Source of the DNA: Asanoa iriomotensis | GTDB lineage: Bacteria > Actinomycetota > Actinomycetes > Mycobacteriales > Micromonosporaceae | DNA length: 64,000 nt | Direction of reading: 5' to 3' | Assembly (NCBI RefSeq): GCF_016862515.1 | Contig: NZ_BONC01000031.1 | Location: 35,360-99,359, forward strand | Translations under genes and position numbers: made by a program | The notes under the pieces: generated by a model | The model's input: only the letters and a program-made list of their open reading frames with translations | The model's database searches: none | What the model was told of the DNA's origin: nothing | In this document: positions 8,173 to 16,652 of the stretch, piece after piece | Numbering within the stretch: the first letter of the stretch is position 1 | Layout of the letters: every line of letters begins with the position of its first letter

Positions 8173-9017
8173 CGAAGCTCACTCTCCATTGTGGTCGTCC
8201 TGACGGGAACCGCCACGTGTACGAACGGGTCGTCGTCGCCGATGTCGCACCATTCGGCGAAGTAGATCTCGCGCGGTGCGCCCGTCACCGGCAGGGCGGC
8301 GGCGCGCACGTGGTCCTGGACGTCGTCGTACGCGAGCATGATCTTGGGATAGAAACAGTCGCCGCGTGGGACCGTGACGGCGGCCATGGTCTGCGCCGGC
8401 TCGACCCGGATGGCGATGTCGCGGGCAGGTTCGACGGTGCCGGTGAACGGGAGTCCGATCTCGACAGTCGCCTCACTGTCGGGCGTGACGTGGCCGTGGA
8501 ACAGGATCCAGCGCTCGCCGAGCGGTTGTGCTTGGGCTGCACGCAGATGTGCACCGATCTCGGCGGCGCACGCGAGGGTGGTCGGCACCAAGGATTGCTG
8601 GTCGCAGTCGCGGGTGATGCAGGCGACCTTGGTCTCGGACCGGTCGAGCAGGGTCACCGGGTAGGGGATGCGGGGCGGGCCACCCTGGGTGAGTTGTTGC
8701 CGCAGGTATTCCACGCTGCCCCGGCGCGAGTTGACCTGCGCCTCCTGTGCCTGCCACCAGCGTTCGAGCCGGATCGCGGCCTCGGTGTCGTCGCCGGCGA
8801 GCACCTCGGCGACCACGGCGAGCGGCATGTCGAGTTGGCGCAGCAGGCTGATCCGGCGAGCGCGTTCGACCTGCTCGGTGCTGTAGCGTCGATAGCCCGT
8901 GGCCGGGTCGACGTTCGCTGGTCGGAGCAGACCGGACACTTCATACAGTCGCAGGGCCTTTGCTGACAAACCTGTCCGCCGGCCGAACTCACCGATGGTC
9001 AGCTCACGCACGTCCAT
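8169..9017 (-). CDS. MerR family regulator with GyrI-like effector domain
   Basis: This 282-residue protein has a MerR winged helix at 6-75 (LTIGEFGRRTGLSAKALRLYE, GYRRYSTEQVERARRISLLR), a coiled-coil dimer helix to about 125, and a GyrI-like small-molecule binding domain (about 140-282). That layout is as in BmrR-type multidrug sensors. It has no metal-binding cysteine cluster. It starts an operon with the transglutaminase gene. Its own promoter (9025-9055) has the 19-bp spacer and dyad that MerR proteins untwist, so autoregulation with drug-like ligand activation is likely. Confidence 0.92.
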   Translation of the reverse strand: MDVRELTIGEFGRRTGLSAKALRLYEVSGLLRPANVDPATGYRRYSTEQVERARRISLLRQLDMPLAVVAEVLAGDDTEAAIRLERWWQAQEAQVNSRRGSVEYLRQQLTQGGPPRIPYPVTLLDRSETKVACITRDCDQQSLVPTTLACAAEIGAHLRAAQAQPLGERWILFHGHVTPDSEATVEIGLPFTGTVEPARDIAIRVEPAQTMAAVTVPRGDCFYPKIMLAYDDVQDHVRAAALPVTGAPREIYFAEWCDIGDDDPFVHVAVPVRTTTMESELR

Positions 9018-9024
9018 GAGAACA

Positions 9025-9055
9025 AGTCTTCACCTTGCCCAAGGGTCAAGGTAAA
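9025..9055 (-). promoter_or_regulatory. MerR-type promoter/operator with 19-bp spacer
   Basis: Reading the minus strand, TTTACC (9055-9050) and AAGACT (9030-9025) form -35 and -10 boxes separated by 19 bp. That is the overlong spacing typical of MerR-activated promoters. The spacer contains the dyad ACCTTGACCC-TTGGGCAAGGT (9032-9052). The predicted start site falls on or next to the ATG at 9017, so the mRNA would be leaderless. Confidence 0.8.
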
Positions 9056-9116
9056 GAGCGCAACGCATTGGGTATCAGGATGCGTCTCTCTAGATAAGCG
9101 ACCGGGAGGACGCCGC

Positions 9117-10268
9117 ATGCCGCCCGACAATCCCCCCAAGTCCGAATCCGCTACCGATACCTCTCCGAAGAGCCGACTCTCGTCCATCCCTCGCTGGGCC
9201 CGGGTCTGTGTGATCGTCGGTGCGATCCTGATGGTCGCGAGCGGCGGCCTGATCGTCACGTCGCAGGCGCTGCTGGCCCGCTACGAGGGCGCGGTCACCA
9301 CCGAGGACCTGTTCGGCGAGGGCAACGAGGTCGAGCCCGAGAGCGACATCAAGGGCCCGCTCAACATCCTGCTGGTCGGCATCGACCCGCGCGAGGAGAC
9401 CCAGCTGCCGCTGGCCGACTCCATCATGATCATGCATGTTCCGGACGGGCTCGACCGTGGCTACCTGTTCTCGCTGCCGCGCGACCTGGTGGTCGACATT
9501 CCGGCATTCCCGAAATCGGGCTACAAGGGCGGCGAGGACAAGCTCAACGCCGCGATGGCCCGGGGCAGCCAGGTCCCCGGCGGAGGCAAGCCCGACCGGG
9601 CCAAGGGATTCGAGTTGCTGTCGAAGACGGTGAGCGCGTACACGGGGATCGAGCGGTTCGACGCCGGTGCCATCGTCAACTTCAGCGGCTTCAAGAAGAT
9701 CGTCGACGCGATGGGCGGCGTCACGATGACGGTCGACCAGGACGTCGTCTACTCGGAGCACATGACGCCCGAGGGGAAGCACCGGCCCAACAACGGGTGC
9801 GGGTGTGAGCATCCTTATTACGGGCCGCGCGCCAAGTACGTGAAGGGCACGCACAAGTTCAACGGGTGGCAGGCGCTGGACTACGTGCGGCAGCGTTACG
9901 GCGTCAAGGACGGCGACTATGGCCGGCAGCGGCACCAGCAGCAGTTCGTGAAGGCGATGGCCCAGCAGGCACTTAGTAAGGATGTGCTGACGGATTTCCC
10001 CAAGCTCGACCGGGTGATCCGGGCGGCGGGGGAGTCGCTGGTGTTCAACGGGCGGGGGCACAGCGTGGCCGAGTTCGCCTTGGCGCTGCGCCACATGCGC
10101 GAGGACTCGATCACAATGATCAAACTGAAGGGCGGCACGGTACGCAACTCGAGCGGCTCGTACGCCGGCGAGGCCCTGCAGCCGGAGGCGAAGCAGTTCT
10201 TCGCGGCGATCAAGGCGGGCACGGCCGACGCGTACATCGCCGCGCATCCGGAGATGGTCAACAGGTAG
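9117..10268 (+). CDS. LytR-CpsA-Psr (LCP) family cell-wall ligase
   Basis: This 383-residue protein has a short cytoplasmic tail, one membrane segment at about 29-49 (VCVIVGAILMVASGGLIVTS) and an extracellular LCP domain. Within it, NILLVGIDPRE and LADSIMIMHV are followed by LFSLPRDLVVDIPAF, then FDAGAIVNFSGFKKIVDAMGGV and ALDYVRQRYGVKDGDYGRQRHQQ, which supply the conserved Arg/Asp residues that hold polyprenyl pyrophosphate. LCP enzymes attach glycopolymers to peptidoglycan. An unusual small cysteine cluster (NNGCGCEHPYYG) sits mid-domain. It stands alone between a divergent MerR operon and a methyltransferase. Confidence 0.92.
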   Translation: MPPDNPPKSESATDTSPKSRLSSIPRWARVCVIVGAILMVASGGLIVTSQALLARYEGAVTTEDLFGEGNEVEPESDIKGPLNILLVGIDPREETQLPLADSIMIMHVPDGLDRGYLFSLPRDLVVDIPAFPKSGYKGGEDKLNAAMARGSQVPGGGKPDRAKGFELLSKTVSAYTGIERFDAGAIVNFSGFKKIVDAMGGVTMTVDQDVVYSEHMTPEGKHRPNNGCGCEHPYYGPRAKYVKGTHKFNGWQALDYVRQRYGVKDGDYGRQRHQQQFVKAMAQQALSKDVLTDFPKLDRVIRAAGESLVFNGRGHSVAEFALALRHMREDSITMIKLKGGTVRNSSGSYAGEALQPEAKQFFAAIKAGTADAYIAAHPEMVNR

Positions 10269-10278
10269 CGTTCCCGGA

Positions 10279-10941
10279 ATGTCGGAGAGCCGGATCCGGG
10301 ACACGTACGACACGGTCGCCTCGGCTTATGACGCGGCATTGCGGTCCGAACTCGCGGCGAAGCCGGTCGACCGGGCGCTGCTCGACGCGCTGCTCGAGCT
10401 GTGCCCAGGTCTCGTCGCCGACGTGGGCTGCGGCCCCGGGCACGTGACGCGCTATCTGGCCGCGCGCCACCGGGCGGTCGTCGGCATCGACCTGTCGCCG
10501 GCGATGGTGGAGATCGCCCGGTCGGCGGCGCCGGAGCTGAGCTTCGAGGTGGGCTCGATGCTCGACCTGCCGGTGGCTTCCGGTTCGTGGTCGGGGATCG
10601 TCGCGTTCTACTCGATCATCCACCTGGACGCGGCGTCACGGGCGCGGGCTTTCGGGGAGTTCGCCCGCGTGTTGACGCCGGGCGGGTGGGTGCTGGTGTC
10701 GTTCCACGTGTCCGCGGCCGACCAGCCGCCCGGCAGCGCGCATCACTTGAGTGAGTGGTTCGGGTCGTCGGTGGACCTGGACGCTTACTACCTGGACCCG
10801 GCGTCGGTCACCGCGGACCTGGAGTCGGCCGGCTTCTCGATCGCGGCCACGACCCTGCGCGAGCCGATCGCCGGCGCCGAGTTCCCCAGCCGGCGGTGTT
10901 ACCTGTTGGCCCAAGCCTCTGCGGCTCAAGGCACGCCGTAG
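10279..10941 (+). CDS. class I SAM-dependent methyltransferase
   Basis: The 220-residue product has the standard small methyltransferase layout: IRDTYDTVASAYDAAL at the N-terminus, motif I VADVGCGPGHVTRYLA (46-61), the acidic GIDLSPAMVEIAR, and motif IV SIIHL with LTPGGWVLVSFH. This pattern fits UbiE/Methyltransf_11 enzymes. The ATG at 10279 lies 7 nt after a TAGCGT box, suggesting a leaderless transcript separate from the LCP gene. Substrate unknown. The last 16 bp overlap a convergent small gene. Confidence 0.88.
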   Translation: MSESRIRDTYDTVASAYDAALRSELAAKPVDRALLDALLELCPGLVADVGCGPGHVTRYLAARHRAVVGIDLSPAMVEIARSAAPELSFEVGSMLDLPVASGSWSGIVAFYSIIHLDAASRARAFGEFARVLTPGGWVLVSFHVSAADQPPGSAHHLSEWFGSSVDLDAYYLDPASVTADLESAGFSIAATTLREPIAGAEFPSRRCYLLAQASAAQGTP

Positions 10942-11237
10942 AGCCGGTTGAGGTCGAGCAGATGGTGGCCTACTACGGAGTTGTCGACCACGTCGAGCAC
11001 GAGCACCAGGAACACGTTGGGTGTCTCGCTTCGCACGAGGACGTGCTCGTAGGCGCTTGCGGGCATCCGCCAGGCGTAAGGAACCGCTCCGGCCGAGAAG
11101 TCGTGACCACCGAAGTCCTCGGGCGGAATGGCCTCGAAGTAAGGCCAGAAGTCGAACGGCGGCTCCTCGTCCGGGTCGACTCTGACCGGATGCGGCGCCA
11201 TCGTGGCTTTGTATCGGTCCTCGGTGAGCTTCGGCAT
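10926..11237 (-). CDS. hypothetical 103-residue protein
   Basis: I do not recognise this family. The protein starts MPKLTEDRYKATMAPHPVRVD, is acidic and aromatic in the middle (PFDFWPYFEAIPPEDFGG), and ends in hydrophobic strands (NVFLVLVLDVVDNSVVGHHLLDL). That suggests a small soluble alpha/beta domain. The frame continues upstream to 11342, but that extension is Ala/Arg/Pro rich and not protein-like. It overlaps the convergent methyltransferase by 16 bp. Function unknown; the coding call rests on the plausible composition of the central part. Confidence 0.5.
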   Translation of the reverse strand: MPKLTEDRYKATMAPHPVRVDPDEEPPFDFWPYFEAIPPEDFGGHDFSAGAVPYAWRMPASAYEHVLVRSETPNVFLVLVLDVVDNSVVGHHLLDLNRLYGVP

Positions 11238-11545
11238 CGGATCAGGATGGCAAGCCAGGCCGGCTGACGCGAGGCAAGCTCGGATGCCGCGCTTGTCCGG
11301 CAGGCCGGCCGCCTTTCTCGCACGGGGTGGTGCTTTGGGCATGTGCTCGACGGAGCACAGGCGGATGAGCGTCAGTGGTCGCCCTTTGCAGCCGAGCTCT
11401 ATGGCGTCGCCGAGGCGCTTCCGCGGCGCGGCGGCCGTGGTCCCGATTTTTGTCGATCAACGTGGTGATGGTCCGGGATATCCCTCGGGACGCCGCCTGG
11501 CGGAGGCTGGGTCGTCGCGGGGCGCGTTGATCGGCAAGGCGGGCG
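11238..11545. other. 308-bp gap with no supportable gene
   Basis: Short frames here are arginine-rich and have no ribosome binding site or recognisable domain. I see no hairpin of note. It may hold the promoter of the minus-strand gene ending at 10926. Confidence 0.4.
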
Positions 11546-12703
11546 CTAGGCAAGGCGGACCCTCAGCGACGGCAGGCGCCAGGTGGCGGGGTCGGGGATT
11601 CTGTCGGTCTTGGCGGCCACCGTCAGGTTCGGGTGGCGGTTGAAGAGTGCGGTCAGTGCCACCTCGGTTTGGACGCGGGCCAGCGGTGCGCCGAGGCAGA
11701 AGTGGGCGCCGTGGGCGAAGCTCAGGTTGTTGTTGGGCGTGCGGTGCACGTCGAAGCGGTCTGGTTCGGTGAAGGCTCTGGGGTCTCGGTTGGCGGCGGC
11801 CAGCACGGCGGTGACCGGCTCGCCCTTGTGGATCCGCTCGCCGCACAGGTCGACGTCCTCGCGGGCCTGGCGGGGGATGGTCAGCAGTTGCGGGCCGCAC
11901 CAGCGGAGGAGTTCCTCGACGGTGCCGGGGGCCTGGCCGGTGCGGAACGCGGTGAGTTGGTCGGGGTGGTCCAGCAGGGTCGGGATCGCGTTGACGATCA
12001 GGTTGGTCGGGGTCTGGCCGGCGAGCACGAGGTGCCAGACGAAGGTGATCAGTTCGGCGTCGGTGAGGCCGTCGGCTTCGAGGAGTTGGCTGAGCACGTC
12101 CGCGCCCGGCGATGTCCGGCGGCGGGCCACCGTCGTGCGTGCGCCCTCGATGATCGCCGGGATCGCGTTGGCGAAGGCTTTGCCGTGGCCGGCCGCGACG
12201 GCGGCGCCGTAGACGTGCCACTGTGGACGGTCCTCGGCCGGCACGCCGACCAGCTCGCAGATCACCTCCATCGGCAGCGGTGTGGCGAAGTGCCGCAGCA
12301 GGTCGACGGTGCCGTCCGGGTCCGCGGCGCGGTCGAGTCCGTCGAGCAGTGAGTCGACGATGGCTTCCACCCGCGGACGCAGGTCGGCGGCGCGGCGGGC
12401 GCTGAACCCCGGCGTCACCAGGCGGCGCAGGCGGGCGTGCTCGTCGCCGTCCATGTGCTGCATGGTGCGCAGGTAGGGCAGGCAGTGGGCAGGCACGTCG
12501 AGGCGCTGGAAGCTGTCGTCGCCGAGGGCGAACCGGTGGTCGGCCAGCATGGCCCGCGCCTCGGCGTGCCGGGTCACCGCCCACATGGTTCCGAAGCCGG
12601 GTGCCACCAAGGCGACCACGGGTGCCTGCTCGCGGGCGTGCGCGTACCCGGTGAAGGGGTCTCGCAGTAGTTCCGGATCGCTGAGCGTGAGCTCGAAGGC
12701 CAC
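11546..12703 (-). CDS. cytochrome P450
   Basis: This 385-residue bacterial class I P450 has an I-helix VWHLVLAGQTPTNLIVN (the acid-alcohol pair appears as Gln-Thr), the ExxR pair in EELLRW, and the haem loop FAHGAHFCLGAPLAR with the iron-ligating Cys336. It resembles CYP105/107-type soluble enzymes of actinobacteria that hydroxylate xenobiotics or secondary metabolites. No ferredoxin gene lies beside it, so it depends on redox partners elsewhere. The GTG start is preceded by AGGTGGAGA. It is divergent from a TetR gene whose likely operator (12728-12748) lies in its promoter region. Confidence 0.95.
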   Translation of the reverse strand: MAFELTLSDPELLRDPFTGYAHAREQAPVVALVAPGFGTMWAVTRHAEARAMLADHRFALGDDSFQRLDVPAHCLPYLRTMQHMDGDEHARLRRLVTPGFSARRAADLRPRVEAIVDSLLDGLDRAADPDGTVDLLRHFATPLPMEVICELVGVPAEDRPQWHVYGAAVAAGHGKAFANAIPAIIEGARTTVARRRTSPGADVLSQLLEADGLTDAELITFVWHLVLAGQTPTNLIVNAIPTLLDHPDQLTAFRTGQAPGTVEELLRWCGPQLLTIPRQAREDVDLCGERIHKGEPVTAVLAAANRDPRAFTEPDRFDVHRTPNNNLSFAHGAHFCLGAPLARVQTEVALTALFNRHPNLTVAAKTDRIPDPATWRLPSLRVRLA

Positions 12704-12727
12704 TCTCCACCTCGCTGGATGTTAATA

Positions 12728-12748
12728 TCAGATGTTCTCATCATCTGA
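12728..12748. promoter_or_regulatory. TetR-type operator between P450 and regulator
   Basis: TCAGATG (12728-12734) and CATCTGA (12742-12748) form a perfect 7-bp inverted repeat with a 7-bp spacer. It lies just upstream of the P450 start region (AT-rich TTAATATC at 12722-12729 may be its -10) and 80 bp before the TetR ATG. Repression of the P450 by the adjacent TetR protein is the simplest reading. Confidence 0.6.
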
Positions 12749-12827
12749 ATGGTGGCGATATCTTGACACGGACATCCACCGCGACGCCACCCCCGGCGCC
12801 GCGCCGGGAGGCGACGGGAGACACGGC

Positions 12828-13877
12828 ATGGCCAGGCTCAGCCGAGCCGAGGCGCAACAGCGCACGCGGGAGAAGGTGCTGGCCGCGGCCCGCACGGAGT
12901 TCCTGGAACGCGGCTACCGGGCGACCAAGATCGACGCGATCGCGGAGCGGGCCGAGCTCACCCGGGGCGCGGTCTACTCGAACTTCCCGAGCAAGCGCGC
13001 GCTCTATTTCGCGGTGCTGGGGGCGGCCGCGATGACGGACGCCCCGGACGCCGAGCCGACTGCGACGTCGCCGCGCGAGGCCCTCGCCGAGTTCGCCCGC
13101 GCGTGGACCGCACGGTTGCCACTGTGGACCGACGACGACCGTTCCCCGTCGCGGTTGGGCGTGGACCTGCTGCCGGAGATCATGGCCGACGAGCGCACCC
13201 GCTGGCCGTACGCGCAGCTGATGAAGCTCAATGCCCTGCTGCTGGGCCTGGCCCTGGAGAACCTGGCGTTCGCCCACCTGCGCACCCGCACCGGCCGCCG
13301 GGTCCGCATCGCGGAGAGCGCACTGACCACATTGCACGGAGCGACCCAGTTGGCCGCCGCGGCACCGGGTTTCGTGGAACCGTTCGACGTGGTCCGGTCC
13401 TGCGCCCAACTCGCGGACCTGGACCTCGACGACGCGTGGCTCCCACCACACCTGCCGTACGCGGTGCGACCCCGCCCGGTCGACGAGCGCTGGTCGCCGC
13501 CGCCCGGCGGCCCGTCCGGTGGTGTGGTCGCCATTCTGGGCCTGCACCGCCTGGGCGCGGTGGAGGAGGCGGTCCGCGCGACCCCGCCGGGCACGGACGT
13601 GACACTGGTCCTGGTCAGCAGCGACCCGGGGGAACTGTCGGCCCTGGCCCGCCTGGCACTGGCCGAGGTGGAAACGTGCCTGCGGGCCGCCTTCCCACCC
13701 ACGGCGCTGCCGCGACTGGCGGTGCTGCACGACGACACGGGCGCACTGGCCGCGGCGGCCGGCGTGCCGGCGGTCAGCGACGCGACGGAAGCGGCGATCC
13801 TGATCCGCGACGGCCGCATAGTCGCCCGCGCGGAGGGGTTCGGAGCGTGCCACGCCGCGGCCACCGCGGCGACGTGA
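12828..13877 (+). CDS. TetR regulator fused to a thioredoxin/peroxiredoxin-like C-terminal domain
   Basis: The ATG at 12828 gives 349 residues; an upstream in-frame ATG would add an unlikely tail across the operator. Residues 8-58 are a clear TetR DNA-binding domain (TREKVLAAARTEFLERGYRATKIDAIAERA, TRGAVYSNFPSK), and a helical domain runs to about 215. The last 130 residues are unusual. VVAILGLHRLG, VTLVLVSSDPGEL, LHDDTGALAAAAGVPAV and AAILIRDGRIVARAEGFG follow the strand pattern of AhpC/TSA-like thioredoxin folds, but no peroxidatic Cys is in place. Typical TetR proteins are 190-220 residues. It probably represses the divergent P450 gene. Confidence 0.85.
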   Translation: MARLSRAEAQQRTREKVLAAARTEFLERGYRATKIDAIAERAELTRGAVYSNFPSKRALYFAVLGAAAMTDAPDAEPTATSPREALAEFARAWTARLPLWTDDDRSPSRLGVDLLPEIMADERTRWPYAQLMKLNALLLGLALENLAFAHLRTRTGRRVRIAESALTTLHGATQLAAAAPGFVEPFDVVRSCAQLADLDLDDAWLPPHLPYAVRPRPVDERWSPPPGGPSGGVVAILGLHRLGAVEEAVRATPPGTDVTLVLVSSDPGELSALARLALAEVETCLRAAFPPTALPRLAVLHDDTGALAAAAGVPAVSDATEAAILIRDGRIVARAEGFGACHAAATAAT

Positions 13878-13945
13878 GCGACGGCGGGCAGGAAGCGGAG
13901 GAGGAGTCGGCGGACGGCACGCGCGATGCCGCAGAATGATGTGGT

Positions 13946-14764
13946 GTGCGCACACTTCCGCGGGTCGTGCTCGCGCTGGCGGTGGTCGGCGCGCTGCTGC
14001 TCGTCACGGTGTGGCTGGTGCAACGCCGGCTGATCTACTTTCCTGACCGGTCGGCGGTGGGCCCAGCAGCCGGCGCGGTGGTGGGCGGCCGGGACCTGCT
14101 TCTGCGTACGAGCGACGGCTTGACCCTCGGCGCCTGGCTCGTGCCGCCGTCCGGGGTGGAAGACCGGCGGGCCGCCGTGCTCGTCGCGCCCGGCAACGCC
14201 GGCAACCGGCAGCACCGGGTCCCGCTCGCGGTCGCGTTGGCCGCGGAGGGGTTCACGGTGTTGCTGTTCGACTACCGCGGCTACGGCGGGAACCCTGGCA
14301 GCCCGACCGAGGACGGGTTGGCCCGGGACGTGCGCGCGGCCCGGGAAGCCCTGCTCGACCAGCCCGGCGTCACCGCGGACCGGGTCGTCTATCTGGGTGA
14401 GAGCCTCGGCGCGGCGGTGGTCACCGAGCTCGCCACCGAGCACCCGCCCGCCGGCCTGGTGTTGCGGTCGCCCTTCAGCGACCTGGCCGCCGTGGGGAGC
14501 GCGCACTACCCGTGGCTGCCGGTGCGTCTCCTGCTGAAGGATCGGTTCCCGGTGGCGGACCGGATCGCCCACGTGGACGCGCCGACGGTCGTGGTCCTCG
14601 GCACGGCGGACACGATCGTGCCGCCCGAGCAGAGCCGCACGGTCGCTGACCGCGCCGCCCGCCTGACGCGGGTCGTCACCGTCGACGGCGCGGACCACAA
14701 CGACCCGTCCCTGGTGGCCGGTGATGCGGTCGTACGCGCCGTCGTCGAGGTGACGCCCGTGTAA
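13946..14764 (+). CDS. membrane-anchored alpha/beta hydrolase (BEM46-like)
   Basis: This 272-residue protein starts with a membrane segment (VVLALAVVGALLLVTVWLV, 7-25). An alpha/beta hydrolase follows, with LLFDYRGYGGNPG (106-118), the nucleophile elbow YLGESLGAA (Ser153), an acidic LGTADTIVPP and a catalytic His in GADHNDP. The layout matches the BEM46/YfhR group of serine hydrolases that face the cell envelope. It is monocistronic; a NANNNT box 5 nt before the GTG suggests a leaderless mRNA. Substrate unknown; ester hydrolysis is the family expectation. Confidence 0.88.
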   Translation: MRTLPRVVLALAVVGALLLVTVWLVQRRLIYFPDRSAVGPAAGAVVGGRDLLLRTSDGLTLGAWLVPPSGVEDRRAAVLVAPGNAGNRQHRVPLAVALAAEGFTVLLFDYRGYGGNPGSPTEDGLARDVRAAREALLDQPGVTADRVVYLGESLGAAVVTELATEHPPAGLVLRSPFSDLAAVGSAHYPWLPVRLLLKDRFPVADRIAHVDAPTVVVLGTADTIVPPEQSRTVADRAARLTRVVTVDGADHNDPSLVAGDAVVRAVVEVTPV

Positions 14765-14780
14765 CTCATGCGCGTCGTGC

Positions 14781-15350
14781 CTACGGCGCGGTCGGTTGCC
14801 AGCCCGCCGGCGGATAGACGCCGACCCGGCCGTCGACCGCCTCCCGGAGCATGTCCGCGTGTCCGGTGTGGCGCGCGTACTCCTCGGTCAGATCACCGAG
14901 CAGCCGCCGCATGTTGTATCGGGATCCGTCCAACCAGGTCCGATGCACCATCTGGTCGAGCCCGCCCTCCGCCAACGCGGCGGCGAGCCGCACCCGCGAC
15001 CGGGCGACGGCACCGTCCCACAGTGCGTACAACTCGTCAGGAGTGTCCTCGGCCGCCGACCCGAACTCCCAGTCGTTGCTGCCGTCCCACCCGTTGGCAT
15101 CCCACGGCGCTCCGATCGGCTCGCCGGTCATCCGCAACGTGAACGTGCCGTCCTCGACCGCCGCGAGATGCTTCAGCAGCCCGCCGATCGTGGTGGTGCT
15201 GGCGCCCACCCGGGCATTCAGGCCGTCCTTGTCAAGACCGGCAACCTTCCACCGGAACTTGGCGCGCACCCGCTCGAGCGCGCCGACGACCTGCTCGGCC
15301 TCCGTGCCCGCGAACGGTGGCTCCCACCAGTAGTCACCCTGATTAATCAC
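14781..15350 (-). CDS. DinB/DUF664 family protein
   Basis: This 189-residue four-helix-bundle protein has the DinB-like metal-site histidines: LLKHLAAVEDG in helix 2 and EEYARHTGHADMLRE near the C-terminus. In actinobacteria such DUF664 proteins are mostly thiol-dependent (mycothiol) S-transferases. The GTG start gives MINQGDYWWEPPFAG, a normal N-terminus for the group. It lies 9 bp downstream of a minus-strand oxidoreductase and may be transcribed with it. The particular electrophile it handles is unknown. Confidence 0.85.
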   Translation of the reverse strand: MINQGDYWWEPPFAGTEAEQVVGALERVRAKFRWKVAGLDKDGLNARVGASTTTIGGLLKHLAAVEDGTFTLRMTGEPIGAPWDANGWDGSNDWEFGSAAEDTPDELYALWDGAVARSRVRLAAALAEGGLDQMVHRTWLDGSRYNMRRLLGDLTEEYARHTGHADMLREAVDGRVGVYPPAGWQPTAP

Positions 15351-15359
15351 CCCCGCACC

Positions 15360-16364
15360 CTAGGCGGTGCTGACGACCACCTTGCCGATGGCGCCGGAGC
15401 TTTCGACCCGGGCGTGGGCGTCGCGGAGGGTAGCCGCGTTCAGTGGACTCAGGCGAGTGGTGGCGGTTGTGCGGAGGCGGCCCGCGTCAACGAGTCTCGC
15501 CGTCTCCGTCAGCAGGTCGTGCTGGTAGCTGTCCGCCGGGAGCAGCATCGGGCGCGTGAACATCAGCTCCCAGTGCCAGGTCACGCTCTTCGCTTTGAGG
15601 GGGAGCAGGTCCAGGCCCTCGGGCTCGTCCGTCGCCGCGATGTGGCCGAGGGGGCGGATCAGCGCCGCGTACGTCTCGATGTTGCCCTTCGAGAACGGGC
15701 TGATGATGTAGTCGACGCCGTCCGGCACCAAGGCGTGCACCGAAGCCATCAGGTCGTGCCGGTCGACGACGTGGTGGGCGCCCATCTCCGTCGCCCACTG
15801 GCGCGACTCGCCGCGGCGGGCGGTGCCGATGATGGTCAGACCCGTGCGCGCCCGGGCCAGTTGCACGACCATCGAACCCACGCCGCCGGCCGCGCCGACC
15901 ATCAGGAGCGTGCCCGTGCTCTGCGCGGTCAGCCCGAAGTGGTCGAAGAGCATCTCCCACGCGGTGATCGTGGTCAGCGGCAGCGCGGCGGCGTCGGCGA
16001 AGTCGAGGGTGGCCGGCTTCGGGCCGACGATGTTCTCGTTGACGAGCTGGAACTGCGCGTTGCTGCCGGGACGGTCGATCTGGCCCGCGTACCAGACCTC
16101 GTCACCGACCGCGAACCTCGTCACCGCGTCGCCGACGGCCGTGACCACGCCCGCGGCGTCGTACCCGAGGATCCGGAAGCCCTTCGGGTCGCTCCCCGAC
16201 CGCGACTTGACGTCGGCGGGGTTGACCGAGACGGCCTCGACCCGCACGAGCAGGTCGTGCGGGCCGGGCGTGGGCACCGGCACCTCGGCGTCGACCAGAC
16301 TCTCCGGGTCGGAGACCGGCAACGGCCGCCGATAACCCACGGCGCGCATCACACCATTCATCAC
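15360..16364 (-). CDS. zinc-independent MDR (quinone oxidoreductase-like) dehydrogenase
   Basis: This 334-residue medium-chain dehydrogenase/reductase opens with MRAVGYRRPLPVSDPESLVDAEVP, then NPADVKSRSG, GYDAAGVVTAVGDAV and the cofactor motif LLMVGAAGGVGSMVVQLAR. It lacks the catalytic and structural zinc ligands. The pattern fits zinc-type-like quinone reductases of the ZADH/QOR group that use NADPH. Several starts are possible (16364, 16361 and the internal Met six residues in). It may be co-transcribed with the downstream DinB gene. A 166-bp near-palindrome begins 8 bp before the ATG. Confidence 0.87.
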   Translation of the reverse strand: MMNGVMRAVGYRRPLPVSDPESLVDAEVPVPTPGPHDLLVRVEAVSVNPADVKSRSGSDPKGFRILGYDAAGVVTAVGDAVTRFAVGDEVWYAGQIDRPGSNAQFQLVNENIVGPKPATLDFADAAALPLTTITAWEMLFDHFGLTAQSTGTLLMVGAAGGVGSMVVQLARARTGLTIIGTARRGESRQWATEMGAHHVVDRHDLMASVHALVPDGVDYIISPFSKGNIETYAALIRPLGHIAATDEPEGLDLLPLKAKSVTWHWELMFTRPMLLPADSYQHDLLTETARLVDAGRLRTTATTRLSPLNAATLRDAHARVESSGAIGKVVVSTA

Positions 16365-16372
16365 TTCAAGTT

Positions 16373-16538
16373 AGGGCCTGCCTCTTGTGCCATGGCGGCG
16401 CCCCGCCGGGCCCAGGCGGCGTCCGACCGCACGCGGAGACCGCCCGGATACAACGCCGGTATCCGACCGGTCACCGCGCACGCCCGGACGCCGCCTGGAC
16501 CTCGCCGGCGCACCACCCTGGCACAAGAGGAAGGCCCT
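16373..16538. repeat. 166-bp near-palindromic element with 20-bp terminal inverted repeats
   Basis: The ends AGGGCCTGCCTCTTGTGCCA (16373-16392) and its complement (16519-16538) match at 19 of 20 positions. Inside, CCAGGCGGCGTCCG (16412-16425) pairs perfectly with 16485-16498, and CGGATAC (16445-16451) with GTATCCG (16459-16465) at the centre. The whole can fold as one long cruciform or hairpin. No clear target-site duplication flanks it. It resembles a MITE-like element but carries no gene. Confidence 0.75.
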
Positions 16539-16652
16539 GGGCCTGCGCCCGATTGCGTACGCCGGATGTCGCTTCCGGGCCGACGTCGGGCCGGGCCGCG
16601 TGGGGGACCGTCGAGAGCGTTACGGACAGTCCTTCTCGGTGAGGAGCTCACG

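Noticed and set aside
16373..16538. Insertion sequence
   Set aside because: There is no transposase and no clear target-site duplication; it is recorded as a MITE-like repeat only.
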